From: Methylobacter psychrophilus
Lineage (GTDB): Bacteria; Pseudomonadota; Gammaproteobacteria; Methylococcales; Methylomonadaceae
Direction: 5' to 3'
Length of the DNA stretch: 64,000 bases
Assembly (NCBI RefSeq): GCF_025583945.1
Contig: NZ_JAOEGU010000001.1
Coordinates: forward strand, 62,001-126,000
The notes under the pieces are model-generated. The model did not search any database and was not told the DNA's origin. It worked only from the letters and a program-made list of their open reading frames with translations. Shown one piece after another: positions 17,375 through 26,954 of this stretch. Within the stretch, counting starts at the first letter, position 1, and the number at the start of each line of letters is the position of its first letter. The translations under genes were made by a program, and so were the position numbers.

Positions 17375-18478
17375 ATGAATACACGTTCCGTTATTACTAT
17401 TTTTAGTCTGCTGATGATTGTTGCAAAAAGTAGTGTTGCCAATCAATATACTCTTCCTGTACAGCTGGATTATAGCTTGATCAAAAAAGCGTTAATTACC
17501 CAGGTTTATAAAGGTGCAGGCAATACGGCAGAACTTTGGAATGACAAGCAGGGCTGTAGCTATTTAAAGCTTTCCGATCCGCAAGTTAGTGGACAAGCAG
17601 GTCAAATAAAACTGCTCAATAACCTTCAGGCACGTTTTGGAACCGGTATGGGCGGGCAATGTGTCACGATGTTTGAATGGAGTGGGGTTTTGGAAACCCT
17701 ACAGCAGCCAACTATCAGTTCGGCCCAGTCTGTCCTGAGCTTGCCTATTAGCAAAGTGACAGCTACTGATACGAACGGTCGGTCAATAAGTAACAATCAA
17801 ATTCAAGAATTGATTAACCGCTTTGTTAAACCCAAGTTGTCGGCCGTCAAAATTGATTTAAACGAATCGCGTGTAGATATTGAAAAAACAGTCACGGAAT
17901 TTTTACCCAAAGAGAATGTAGCGGAAATCAAGGAGCTACTTAAGTCCTTAAAATTTAGCAGTGCTGATGCCAACAGTACTGGCGTTGCCATTAAACTGGA
18001 TTTTACTGCACCGGCCAAATTGGTCGTTAAAAAATCGGCAGCGCCTTTAACTGATGCCGAACAACAACAATGGCAAGCCAGTTGGCAGGAGTGGGACAAG
18101 TTTTTGAGTAAAGCTATTCAACAGGCATCCGATGATACTCAATCACAGGAATTGCGCGATACCTTGATGGAGATTTTACTCGAATCGCGTAGTAGTTTTC
18201 AGGCGGGATTAAAAGAGCATGATGCTAATGGCGATGATCCGGTACGCGTGTTTTTTACCCATACCTGGCAACGTTTGGCACCTCAATTAAAAACGCTGGC
18301 CAAAGAGTTGCCAGAGATACAAGGTTTACGTTACATGACTTTTATAGCGGCTACCGATGTGATTTATGAGCTTGAAAATATAGGCGCACCTTTTGGGTTG
18401 GATATTTCCTCTGATGGCTTACGCAAGTTGGCGCGTATTCTGATCGCTGGTAAAGAGCAACATGCAGAAGCTAAATAA
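17375..18478 (+). CDS. Exported protein of unknown function
   Basis: I chose the ATG at 17375 because GGAGAA lies 10 bases before it and a signal peptide follows directly (MNTRSVITIFSLLMIVAKSS, cleavage after SSVA). An ATG-headed extension from 17297 is less likely. The 367-residue product is soluble and periplasmic or secreted, with mixed alpha/beta composition and a helical C-terminal third rich in Gln/Trp/Glu. I do not recognise a family. It follows the broken desaturase by about 200 bases. Confidence 0.75.
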   Translation: MNTRSVITIFSLLMIVAKSSVANQYTLPVQLDYSLIKKALITQVYKGAGNTAELWNDKQGCSYLKLSDPQVSGQAGQIKLLNNLQARFGTGMGGQCVTMFEWSGVLETLQQPTISSAQSVLSLPISKVTATDTNGRSISNNQIQELINRFVKPKLSAVKIDLNESRVDIEKTVTEFLPKENVAEIKELLKSLKFSSADANSTGVAIKLDFTAPAKLVVKKSAAPLTDAEQQQWQASWQEWDKFLSKAIQQASDDTQSQELRDTLMEILLESRSSFQAGLKEHDANGDDPVRVFFTHTWQRLAPQLKTLAKELPEIQGLRYMTFIAATDVIYELENIGAPFGLDISSDGLRKLARILIAGKEQHAEAK

Positions 18479-18500
18479 GCTTGGGATAATTTAAGACAAG

Positions 18501-18583
18501 CCACCACGAAGATACGAAGGACGCCAAGTTTTCAATAGCTTGAATAAAAGAGATTATTTTTCTTCGTGTCTTCGTGGTGAATA
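18501..18583. repeat. Inverted pair of CACGAAG-type interspersed repeats
   Basis: CCACCACGAAGATACGAAGG at 18501-18520 is the near reverse complement of TCTTCGTGTCTTCGTGGTG at 18561-18579, separated by about 40 bases. This family of short repeats is also present at 12982-13013. The pair lies between convergent genes and could form a hairpin at both transcript ends. Confidence 0.65.
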
Positions 18584-18705
18584 ATCTTTGTAATCCGTTT
18601 TTCGATAATATAGACGCTTTCGTTGCTTACGCGACATTATTTTCTGTAGGGTGTGTCGTGCGCCTCTTGAAAGTTAAGACTCGCACTGTACGTCCTGCTT
18701 TAAGA

Positions 18706-19554
18706 TCACTCTTTTAATACAGCATCACACCGTGCCGGTAGCACTAATGGTTTTGGTGGTGTTTTTGAAGGGGCCGGGTGTTTGGCTTCTTCCGTAAACC
18801 ACCAGTTTAACCCGGCATCGCAACCATCGCCTTGTGGCAAGGCTTCTTGTCCCTGGCAGTATTTATTATCTTTTGGGCACTTAAGCCGAACGTGAAAGTG
18901 ATCATCATGCTTCCACCAGGGGCGAATTTTTCTCAGCCAGCCCTCCGATGTGTGACGGATACAAAGTTCACGTTTAATGCTGGGGTTGACAAAAATCCTA
19001 TCAACTTCAGGCATGCGTGCCGCAACTTCAAGCACTTTTTCATGAACCAGTGACCACTGGCTGTAGTTTATGGCATCCGATTGACCTGCAAGCACTGAAG
19101 GTGCGCTCCATGTTTCGCGTTCATTCAATGCCAGGGTTCGACTCGCGGCCTGTTTTGACAGTAAAAACCAAATATCAACGTCAAGACCGGATTGATGGCT
19201 ACGATGTCCGCTTAAGGTCGGGCCGCCCCGAGGTTGTCCTAAATCGCCAATAAGCAACAATCCTAATTGCTGCGTAGCGGCAGTTTGTCCCAGTTTTTCA
19301 ATAAACTGTTTTAAGTCCGGGTGACCGAAAGAGCGTTTTCTTGATAAACGCATCATTTGGTAACCGTTACCGTTAGCGGGTACAGAAACCGCACCGCTTA
19401 TACAACCGGCATTATAAGTGCCTATACTCTGGCTAATAGAATAAGTTGGCTGAGTCACCATTGCCCACTGCTGTGCCAACGATGATGCCAGGCATTCAGA
19501 CATGATTCCTGACAGCAAGAGTCCGGTAAAAAACAGTGCCTTAATTTTTAACAT
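18706..19554 (-). CDS. mepA: MepA-type penicillin-insensitive murein endopeptidase
   Basis: The ATG at 19554 is preceded by AGGAGATACC and gives 282 residues starting MLKIKALFFTGLLLSG, a signal peptide ending near CLASS. The frame could extend 12 codons upstream, but this start has the ribosome-binding site. Zinc-peptidase (LAS/MepA) motifs are GHRSHQSGLDVDIW and DDHFHVRLKCP. MepA cleaves D-Ala-mDAP cross-links in the periplasm. Cysteines in the C-terminal part match the disulfide-bearing family members. It is transcribed towards the exported-protein gene and stands alone. Confidence 0.92.
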   Translation of the reverse strand: MLKIKALFFTGLLLSGIMSECLASSLAQQWAMVTQPTYSISQSIGTYNAGCISGAVSVPANGNGYQMMRLSRKRSFGHPDLKQFIEKLGQTAATQQLGLLLIGDLGQPRGGPTLSGHRSHQSGLDVDIWFLLSKQAASRTLALNERETWSAPSVLAGQSDAINYSQWSLVHEKVLEVAARMPEVDRIFVNPSIKRELCIRHTSEGWLRKIRPWWKHDDHFHVRLKCPKDNKYCQGQEALPQGDGCDAGLNWWFTEEAKHPAPSKTPPKPLVLPARCDAVLKE

Positions 19555-19823
19555 GGTATCTCCTGATATAACGCTGCACAAAATAAACAAAACTGATATT
19601 TTATACGATGATTAGTGGGCTTTTGTTTATGCTGCCGGTACACTGGAAAATGCCGGGTAAGATAAATATTTATGTTGGACATTTTAACAAAAAATTAAAT
19701 AACAAAAGTGTCTCATTTATTATGAGATACAAAGAAAAACAGAATTCTTCGCTTGCTTTGTGGTGAGCTACGTAATCAAGATTTTTACTGGCAAGTTAAT
19801 CCATTTGTCGCTACGGAGATACC

Positions 19824-20222
19824 ATGAACAAAGCTCTTAAAAAAATAGAATTTACGTTGCTTTATGATGGGCTATGCCCGCTTTGTAGTAAAGAAGTCGC
19901 CTGGTTATATGTCAGAAATAAACACGAAAAGCTTGGGTTTCAAGATATTAATGACGCGGCTTTTGATCCGGTTGTTTACGGTAAAACGCACGATGAATTA
20001 ATGGCAGAGATTCACGGGGTTTATCCTGATGGCCAGATTATCAAAGGCATGGGAGTATTTCGTGAAACGTATAAAGCAGTAGGTTTGGGATGGTTAATGG
20101 CTCCCACCGGTTGGCCATTATTAAAACCGTTGTTTGATTTGATTTATAAAGTGTTTGCAAAATACCGCGTGCCTTTGGCGCGGTTGGTCGCAGGCGATAA
20201 GTCCTGTGACTGTGGGAAGTAA
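19824..20222 (+). CDS. DCC-family (DUF393) thiol-oxidoreductase-like protein
   Basis: This 132-residue protein begins with LLYDGLCPLCSKEVAWL, the DxxCxxC signature of DUF393/DCC proteins, which have a thioredoxin-like fold. GMGVFRETYKAVGLGWLMAP and a C-terminal Cys pair (CDCGK) follow. GGAGATACC precedes the ATG. The family is thought to carry out thiol-disulfide chemistry; no partner is evident here. Confidence 0.85.
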   Translation: MNKALKKIEFTLLYDGLCPLCSKEVAWLYVRNKHEKLGFQDINDAAFDPVVYGKTHDELMAEIHGVYPDGQIIKGMGVFRETYKAVGLGWLMAPTGWPLLKPLFDLIYKVFAKYRVPLARLVAGDKSCDCGK

Positions 20223-20270
20223 TGGAGCTATTGATTACTTCAATACTTAACTTGATAGAGGATAAACAGG

Positions 20271-20462
20271 ATGACTACAAACCTTGCCATTGATGATGAT
20301 TTAATAAATGAAGCACTAATAGTGGGACACTTTAAAACCAAGGAAGATACTGTGGTTACTGCGTTAAGAGAGTTTATATCTCGCCGTAAGCAATTAGAAC
20401 TTATTGATTTATTCGGTCAATTTGATCCTGATCCAGATTATGACTATAAGCAGGGGCGATAG
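20271..20462 (+). CDS. vapB: VapB-family antitoxin
   Basis: This 63-residue protein matches short VapB antitoxins. Its N-terminal part is ribbon-helix-helix-like (TNLAIDDDLINEALIVG, then TKEDTVVTALREFISRRKQ) and binds the operator. An acidic C-terminal tail (DLFGQFDPDPDYDY) should thread into the toxin active site. AGAGGATAAACAGG precedes the ATG. It ends two bases before the toxin start, as usual for type II pairs, and probably autoregulates the pair. Confidence 0.88.
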   Translation: MTTNLAIDDDLINEALIVGHFKTKEDTVVTALREFISRRKQLELIDLFGQFDPDPDYDYKQGR

Positions 20463-20464
20463 TC

Positions 20465-20875
20465 TTGAAAGTATTGGTTGATACCTGCATTTGGTCTCAT
20501 GCACTCCGTTCAAAGAAACCTGAGTTTGAGGCTCAGGTAAAAAGCCTTAAAACATTAATAGCCGATCAGCGCGTGTTGATTATTGGCGCTATTCGACAGG
20601 AAGTGTTGTCAGGTTATAGTGATCTGAACAAGTTTGAGACCTTAAGATCAAAGCTGAATTATTTTGAAAATACGCCAATTCTGGATGATGATTATATTAC
20701 TGCTGCCAAGTTTTATAATCAATGCCGCCAAAAAGATATACAGGGATCGCATATAGATTTATTAATCTGTGCTGTTGCGGTGCGCTTAAGCATTCCAATT
20801 TTTACGAGCGATAAGGATTTTGGTTTTTATCAGCAACATCTACCTATCGAGCTGTATTTAATAACTGCAGATTAA
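20465..20875 (+). CDS. vapC: VapC-family PIN-domain toxin
   Basis: This 136-residue PIN ribonuclease starts at a TTG (MKVLVDTCIWSHALR) two bases after vapB. The acidic catalytic set is visible: Asp6 in VDTCIW, Glu in IRQEVLSGYSD, Asp in SHIDLLICAVA and Asp in FTSDKDFG. VapC toxins cut specific tRNAs or rRNA, and the adjacent VapB inhibits them. The weak TTG start fits the usual excess of antitoxin over toxin. The active site looks intact. Confidence 0.9.
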   Translation: MKVLVDTCIWSHALRSKKPEFEAQVKSLKTLIADQRVLIIGAIRQEVLSGYSDLNKFETLRSKLNYFENTPILDDDYITAAKFYNQCRQKDIQGSHIDLLICAVAVRLSIPIFTSDKDFGFYQQHLPIELYLITAD

Positions 20876-20979
20876 GTAATCTAAATAACTCTCTTCTCTG
20901 TTTCCGGTAACAAGCTATTTATATACTCCGCACGGTCACATTTGCGGTTTTCTGATCGGCCGTTTTATCTGATAGCCGC

Positions 20980-21025
20980 GGTGCAAAAACAGTTACATAG
21001 CCAGCTATGCGCCTGTTTTTGCACC
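20980..21025. repeat. 46-base near-perfect hairpin upstream of sbcD
   Basis: GGTGCAAAAACAG (20980-20992) pairs exactly with CTGTTTTTGCACC (21013-21025), and the interior CATAGC/GCTATG extends the stem. There is no T-run outside it, although the right arm contains TTTTT. It sits between vapC and sbcD. It could be a terminator for vapBC, a REP-like unit or a remnant of a small mobile element. Confidence 0.6.
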
Positions 21026-21117
21026 TGCTCTCGAATAAAATAACCTATCATAAACTCCGTAAACATGATCGTACGGAGTATATTATCGGATTATTTGATA
21101 ACCACACCAGAAAGCAC

Positions 21118-22359
21118 ATGTTAAGACTATTTCACACCGCAGACTGGCATCTTGGCCATAATTTACATGGTATATCACGGCATCTGGAACACCAGCTATT
21201 TTTGGACTGGTTGCTACTGGAGCTACAAAATAAACAGGCTGACGCACTGATTGTTGCCGGTGATATTTTTGATTCGGCAAATCCGTCAGCGGCCGCCCAG
21301 ACCCAATTGTATGATTTTCTGGTTAAAGCCAGAACGCAGCAACCTGCTCTTAATATTGTCTTGATTGGCGGTAATCATGATTCTGCCAGTCGTCTTGATG
21401 CGCCGTCATCCATTCTTGATGCCTTGGGCGTTACCGTAGTCGGTGGCTTGGTACGTGATGATGGCGTTATAAACTGGGATAGACTGCTTGTACCACTAAG
21501 CAATGCCGCAGGTGATAGTAAAGTTTGGTGCGGTGCCATGCCGTTTTTGCGTAATGCGGACTTGCGAGCCGATGACCAAGAAGACGAACCGTTAATTGCC
21601 GGCGTTAAAGCGCTTTATACAGAATTGTTTACTGCCTTACAGGCCAAGGCAACGCAGGGTGAAGCGCTTATTTTGACGGGACATTGCTATATGGTGAATG
21701 GTTGTGTGTCAGAACTCAGTGAACGCAAAATATTGGGCGGTAACCAGCACGCCTTACCGGTTGAATTATTTCCGAAAGACATCGCCTACGTGGCTTTAGG
21801 TCATTTACATCTGGCGCAAAAGGTTGGCGCTAATGAGCATATTCGTTACAGCGGTTCGCCTATTCCCTTGTCCTTTGATGAAAGCCATTATCAGCATCAA
21901 GTGCTTCAAGTGGATATTAAAAAAGATCAGCCGGTGGAAACCGTTGCCATTAAAATTCCCCGTAGTATTGATCTGTTAAGGATCCCTAACAGCAAAGATT
22001 TTGCCGCGCTGTCAACGGTGCTTGAACAACTGGAGGCGATGGATTTTAATGATGACTTGCCGCCAGAGCAAAGACCGTTGGTTGAATTAAGAATCAAACT
22101 GGAAAAGCCGGAGCCTGGCTTGCGGCAACAAGTTGAAGAAGTCATTGCCAAATTACCGGTGCGTTTATTAAAAATCTCGACCGCTTACAGTGGCAGTAAT
22201 AAAAGTCTTGCCGATATAACCATTGAAGAAAGGCTGGAAGAGTTACAACCGCTGGATGTATTCCAGCGTTGTTATCAAAACAAATTTGATCAGGAAGCCC
22301 CGGAAAATATGAATACGTTATTTAATGAATTGCTGGAAAATTTCAGGGCCAAGCAATAA
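21118..22359 (+). CDS. sbcD: Exonuclease subunit SbcD (Mre11-like)
   Basis: I prefer the ATG at 21118, where MLRLFHTADWHLGH begins the conserved Mre11/SbcD nuclease. The longer frame from 21007 adds 37 residues with no family resemblance and overlaps a hairpin. The protein is 413 residues. Metal-binding phosphoesterase motifs are ADWHLGH, VAGDIFDSANPS, GGNHDS and GHLHLAQ. With SbcC it forms an ATP-dependent complex that opens hairpins and trims double-strand ends. It overlaps sbcC by one base (TAATG). Confidence 0.95.
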   Translation: MLRLFHTADWHLGHNLHGISRHLEHQLFLDWLLLELQNKQADALIVAGDIFDSANPSAAAQTQLYDFLVKARTQQPALNIVLIGGNHDSASRLDAPSSILDALGVTVVGGLVRDDGVINWDRLLVPLSNAAGDSKVWCGAMPFLRNADLRADDQEDEPLIAGVKALYTELFTALQAKATQGEALILTGHCYMVNGCVSELSERKILGGNQHALPVELFPKDIAYVALGHLHLAQKVGANEHIRYSGSPIPLSFDESHYQHQVLQVDIKKDQPVETVAIKIPRSIDLLRIPNSKDFAALSTVLEQLEAMDFNDDLPPEQRPLVELRIKLEKPEPGLRQQVEEVIAKLPVRLLKISTAYSGSNKSLADITIEERLEELQPLDVFQRCYQNKFDQEAPENMNTLFNELLENFRAKQ

Positions 22360-25300
22360 TGCGTATTCTGGCGATTAGAGGAAAAAACCTGGCCAGTCTT
22401 GCGGAGCCGTTTGAGATTTTATTGGATGAAGGCCCGTTGCAACCAGCCGGTTTGTTTGCGATTACCGGTGCTACGGGTGCAGGTAAAAGCACCATTCTGG
22501 ATGCCTTATGTCTGGCTTTATATGACAAAATGCCGCGTTTGCCGGATGGTCATGGTTTTGCGGTAGGGCACAGGGATGAAGATGAAAGTTTGCGCGTTAA
22601 CAGTACCGATGTGCGCTCTATCTTGCGTCGCGGCACCAGCACCGCTTATGCCGAAGTTGATTTTATCGGCAAAGACAAGCATCACTATCGGGCGCGCTGG
22701 GAAGTGAGTAAAGCACGAGGTAAAGCTAACGGCAGGTTGCAGGCGCAGGAAGTCATACTGAGCAAGATTGATAGCGGCCAGCGGATTGGACAGGGTAAAA
22801 GAAACACCCTGGAAGCCATCAGTGAATTAATTGACCTTAATTTCGATCAATTTCGTCGTTCTGTGTTGTTGGCTCAAGGTGATTTTGCTGCTTTTTTAAA
22901 AGCCAAAAAAGACGAACGTTCCAGTTTGTTGGAACGTATAACCGGCACTGATATTTATTCCGAACTGTCAATTGAAGCTTTTGAGCGAGCCAGAACAGAA
23001 AAAGAAGCCTTAAACCGGATTACCGGTCTTATGCAGAACCAGCTTCCGTTGGAGCGCGAGGCGCGTTTAATTCTTGAGCAGCAGCGGGATCAATTTAGTC
23101 AGCAATTAATTGAACTGGATTTGCAAATTAGTGGCAATCAAAAAATCATCGACTGGTATGTTTTACTTAAAAAATACCGGCAAGCCCAACAGTTAGCTAT
23201 TGACGTTCACGCGACTCAGCAACAGCATTGGAACAGTGCTGAAGCTGATCGCCTGTTGATCCAAAAAATTGAAGCTGTGCAGCCGTTAAGGCCGTTGTTA
23301 AGCCATTATAAAACGGCAAACGATGATTATCTGGCAGCAGAAAAAACGCTTAACAATACCAGTCAGTTGCAAATAACCGCTGAAAGCTCCCTGCAAACGA
23401 TCAAAGCCCAACTAACCCTTTTGTTTGACCAATTGCAAGTCGCTGAACAGCAACAACAGCAAGCGCAACCGTTGTTAAAAAAGGTACGGGATTTGGATAC
23501 CCGTCTTGATGTTGTTGAAAACGCCATTAATACCCTGACAGCTGAAGAACTCCAGCTAAATAAGGCTCTGCAAACTGCCCGGCAACAACACCAATCTTTA
23601 CTAAAACAACAGGCTGAAAAAGCCACAACTCTGGCACAATTAACCGCTTGGCTGGAGCAAAATCAGGCACTTAAACCCATCGCTGCCGAGTGGAATCGCT
23701 GGGAAGGCGAGCTGGAACGTTATCAACGTCTCAATGCCGAGAAAACTACTGAGGCTTTACAAGCTCAAAACTTAAAAGGACTGGCTCATAAAAACGAGCT
23801 GGCTCTTGCAAGCTTAAAAATAGCGATTGATGAAAATCGCCAGCAACAGAAACAGCAGTTAACGAAGCTTGAGCAATTGAAAGGGCAGGGCAGTGAACAG
23901 TCGCTTGAGGTTTTGTATCAACAAAAAGAGACACTTGAGGATAGCGTACTATTGTTGAATAGTGCGTTGGGTTTGGCAACTCAGGCACTGGAATTACAAC
24001 AGGGTATAAAACAGGATACCGAGAATCTAATCGCTACCGAGCAGCTTATTAGCAGTGTGACTGAACAATTACAAACAGTCACGGGGCAACAACATAGTAA
24101 CGAGCTGGTGCTTGAGGAAGCCAAAAAAGCGCTGGACTTGATTCAGGCAAGTACCCATAAAAATGCCGGGCAATTTCGCCAGTTATTAATTAAAGATCAA
24201 CCTTGTCCGGTTTGTGGTGCGCTTGAACATCCCTGGAAAGACCAGGATAGTATTGACAGTAACTTATCTCCAAGCTCGGAATTTGGAACAATAGCCGCTT
24301 TCTTTAATGAACAAATAACTGCCCAGTCAGGCCGGGTTAAGGAGTTGCAAAGCCTGAAAGAAACGTTCATTAAAAGTAGTGCAGAATTAAATAAAACGCT
24401 GGTTCATGAGCGGGAGACTCAACAACTTTATGCAACATCTTTACCGCAAGCACAGGTAAAGCTGGAATTATTAGGCAATGAGTGGCGTGCTTTAGACTTT
24501 ACTGATAAACCGGATGATTTACTTACCGATGCTGCACTTTTACCGTTACTGAATACGCATAATGAAAAACTATTGAGTGCGTTGGTGCTTATCAAAGCCC
24601 AAGAAAAAACCGCTCTTGAATTACAAAAGCAGATAAAAACCGCCCAAGAAAGCTTTGATACAACCAAGCTGAAAACAGAAAATTTGGCTAACGACTATAC
24701 CGGACTGGATAAGCAGCTTGCCAAGTACAAAGCGGATCTTGATCATATCAGCACCACTATTTTGCAACAAGAAAAACAACTACAAGCCATTATTGAGCTA
24801 TTACAGGTGCCGTTTGCACAACTGGAAAACTGGCGGGGTTATTTACAAAGTTCCTTTACTGAATTGACGGAGAAGGTGCAAAAATTTCAGCAAACCGAGT
24901 TGGCGCTTGCCAGCGAAACAACTGCGCTGCTTGACATCAATCAAGATGAAAAACTGATTGCGCAGACTTTGACACAGTGCCTGCAATATTATCAAGACAA
25001 ACAAACTGAAACCAAGGGTAAATCGCAAGAAAAACTGGCCTTGTCAACCCAGCGTGATGGCTTGTTGCCGAAGGATGCTTCGGGAGCCGGATTATCAGCG
25101 GACAGTTTCGAGCAAACTATTAATCAAGCGCTACTGAACGCAAAAGCTGCTCATCAACAAGCCGGTAATACTTCCATGCAACTGGAAAAGGAGTTGGCCA
25201 GCCTGCAACAACAGCAACAGCACTGGCAACTTGAGGCTACGCGTAGACAAAATAACCGGGAAACGGCATTAACCACACTTAATGCGGCGCTGGAAAAACA

Positions 25301-26141
25301 CAGTATTACTGTTGAGCAGTTAACCGAATTACTCAAACACGACGAAGCCTGGTTGACCGAACAGAAAACCAAGATGCAGGTTTTGGAGCAGGCTTTGCAG
25401 GAATCGACGACTTTGTTAAAAATCAAAGCCGAAGACTGTCGTCAACATGAAAGTCAGGCAGTTGAGATAACCGAGGAAATCGCCAACCAAACAGCGGCTG
25501 AATTACAGTTGCAACAACAAAATCTGGGTTCACAGAAAGAAGAACAAGTCTTGTTGCTTCGGGAAGATGATAAAAAGATTGCCGCCAGTAGCCATCTAAA
25601 AGTCGAGCTGGAAACCCAACAAAATTGCTGGCAACAATGGGAAAGTCTGAATGAATTGATAGGCTCCAGCAATGGCGCAAAATTTCGGGTATTTGCCCAG
25701 AGCTTAACCCTGGAAGCCTTGCTGGCGCACAGTAATCAACATCTTGAAGACTTTGCCAAACGCTACCACTTACAGCGCGTACCTGGTAGTGATCTGGAAT
25801 TGCAGATTATAGATCGTGATATGGCTGATGATGTACGCAGCGTACATAGCTTGTCCGGTGGCGAAAGTTTTCTGGTCTCGCTGGCTTTGGCCTTGGGATT
25901 GGCATCGCTATCCTCCAACAGAACCCAGGTTGAATCGCTGTTTATTGACGAAGGCTTCGGCAGCCTTGATCCTGAAACGCTGGATATCGCTATCGCCAGT
26001 CTGGATACCCTGCAAGCCTTGGGCAGAAAAGTCGGTATTATCTCGCATGTGCCTATTCTGGTTGAACGTATTGGTGCTAAAGTCGTGGTTGAAAAACAGG
26101 GCGGGGGACGAAGTAGTGTTGTGGTTGTTGGGGGATATTAA
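22359..26141 (+). CDS. sbcC: Exonuclease subunit SbcC (Rad50-like SMC ATPase)
   Basis: This 1260-residue protein has all Rad50/SbcC landmarks: Walker A GATGAGKST at 37-45, and long Gln/Glu-rich coiled coils. The zinc-hook CPVCG is near residue 616, the signature LSGGES near 1165, and Walker B LFIDEGFGSLDPETLD follows soon after. Two half-hooks dimerise through zinc and the ATPase heads bind SbcD. The start overlaps the sbcD stop, so the two are co-translated. Length and motif order are normal for SbcC and nothing is missing. Confidence 0.95.
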   Translation: MRILAIRGKNLASLAEPFEILLDEGPLQPAGLFAITGATGAGKSTILDALCLALYDKMPRLPDGHGFAVGHRDEDESLRVNSTDVRSILRRGTSTAYAEVDFIGKDKHHYRARWEVSKARGKANGRLQAQEVILSKIDSGQRIGQGKRNTLEAISELIDLNFDQFRRSVLLAQGDFAAFLKAKKDERSSLLERITGTDIYSELSIEAFERARTEKEALNRITGLMQNQLPLEREARLILEQQRDQFSQQLIELDLQISGNQKIIDWYVLLKKYRQAQQLAIDVHATQQQHWNSAEADRLLIQKIEAVQPLRPLLSHYKTANDDYLAAEKTLNNTSQLQITAESSLQTIKAQLTLLFDQLQVAEQQQQQAQPLLKKVRDLDTRLDVVENAINTLTAEELQLNKALQTARQQHQSLLKQQAEKATTLAQLTAWLEQNQALKPIAAEWNRWEGELERYQRLNAEKTTEALQAQNLKGLAHKNELALASLKIAIDENRQQQKQQLTKLEQLKGQGSEQSLEVLYQQKETLEDSVLLLNSALGLATQALELQQGIKQDTENLIATEQLISSVTEQLQTVTGQQHSNELVLEEAKKALDLIQASTHKNAGQFRQLLIKDQPCPVCGALEHPWKDQDSIDSNLSPSSEFGTIAAFFNEQITAQSGRVKELQSLKETFIKSSAELNKTLVHERETQQLYATSLPQAQVKLELLGNEWRALDFTDKPDDLLTDAALLPLLNTHNEKLLSALVLIKAQEKTALELQKQIKTAQESFDTTKLKTENLANDYTGLDKQLAKYKADLDHISTTILQQEKQLQAIIELLQVPFAQLENWRGYLQSSFTELTEKVQKFQQTELALASETTALLDINQDEKLIAQTLTQCLQYYQDKQTETKGKSQEKLALSTQRDGLLPKDASGAGLSADSFEQTINQALLNAKAAHQQAGNTSMQLEKELASLQQQQQHWQLEATRRQNNRETALTTLNAALEKHSITVEQLTELLKHDEAWLTEQKTKMQVLEQALQESTTLLKIKAEDCRQHESQAVEITEEIANQTAAELQLQQQNLGSQKEEQVLLLREDDKKIAASSHLKVELETQQNCWQQWESLNELIGSSNGAKFRVFAQSLTLEALLAHSNQHLEDFAKRYHLQRVPGSDLELQIIDRDMADDVRSVHSLSGGESFLVSLALALGLASLSSNRTQVESLFIDEGFGSLDPETLDIAIASLDTLQALGRKVGIISHVPILVERIGAKVVVEKQGGGRSSVVVVGGY

Positions 26142-26205
26142 ATTGCTATTTGGTATGCAAGCTATGCAGTCATACCCATTCTAGGCGCTATACTAAAGGT
26201 TAAAA

Positions 26206-26559
26206 ATGTTTGAATTCAAGCACGAAAAATTGGCTCCACTATCCGTTTTTGTCAAAAGAATGGCAGTTTCTGCTGCGATGGCGGGCATCCTGATTGCCGT
26301 TGCTTTATTGATTGGGATTATGGGCTATCATCACCTTGCCGGACTTGATTGGGTTGATTCCATTCTGGAGGCTTCCATGATTCTAGGCGGAATGGGGCCT
26401 GTTAATCCGCTGGTTACAACGGGAGCAAAAATGTTTGCTGCCGGTTATGCCCTTTTTAGCGGGCTGGTATTTATAGCCATAATGGGGATTGTGGTTGCAC
26501 CCATAACGCATCGGATGCTCCATCAATTTCATATTGACGATGAGGATTTGAAACGATGA
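26206..26559 (+). CDS. Small two-helix membrane protein resembling an ion-channel pore module without its filter
   Basis: This 117-residue protein has TM1 about residues 22-42 (MAGILIAVALLIGIMGYH) and TM2 about 78-100 (FSGLVFIAIMGIVVAPITHR). Between them DSILEASMILGGMGPVNPLV followed by GAKMFAAGYALFSG aligns in spacing with the pore helix and outer TM of two-TM K+ channels. The TVGYGD selectivity filter is replaced by ILGGMGPV. The channel-fold resemblance is my inference from layout. Conductance cannot be assumed. It follows sbcC by 64 bases. Confidence 0.6.
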   Translation: MFEFKHEKLAPLSVFVKRMAVSAAMAGILIAVALLIGIMGYHHLAGLDWVDSILEASMILGGMGPVNPLVTTGAKMFAAGYALFSGLVFIAIMGIVVAPITHRMLHQFHIDDEDLKR

Positions 26560-26954
26560 AGTTTGGCTCTCACTTGAAGTAAATTTGTTCCGGAATTTAC
26601 TGATTATTGCAAGATTTTGGACAGTTTTGCTTTGCTTTGATTAAAATCAACTATCGTAATGTGCATCGTAAACTAATTTCTACTATGTTCTTCAACGCAC
26701 AGATCAAGTTTGGTATTGCGTGTAGAATCTGCAACCAGCGATCAGAAATAGTACTGTGTACTTCATTCATGACCAACTTATCAGGAGCAGTAGTATTGCC
26801 CCTTTAAGTGGCGAAGTTGTTCATGTTGATAAAAGTCCTGCTTTATTTAATGGGCCAGCAGTGCTAAAGTAATGACTTATCAAATTGCTGGGTATTTATT
26901 TTTAATAGCCGGTAGTAAAATCGATTTTTTAACCCTTTTATTGAGGACTCTCAA
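26560..26954. other. 395-base interval upstream of sodB
   Basis: No supported gene; a 66-codon TTG frame at 26607 has no ribosome-binding site. TTGATAAAAGTC (26829) and GACTTATCAA (26874) form a loose inverted repeat. GAGGAC precedes the sodB ATG. I see no clear Fur box. Confidence 0.5.

Noticed and set aside
26607-26807. 66-codon frame before sodB
   Set aside because: TTG start without a Shine-Dalgarno sequence and atypical composition; not supported.
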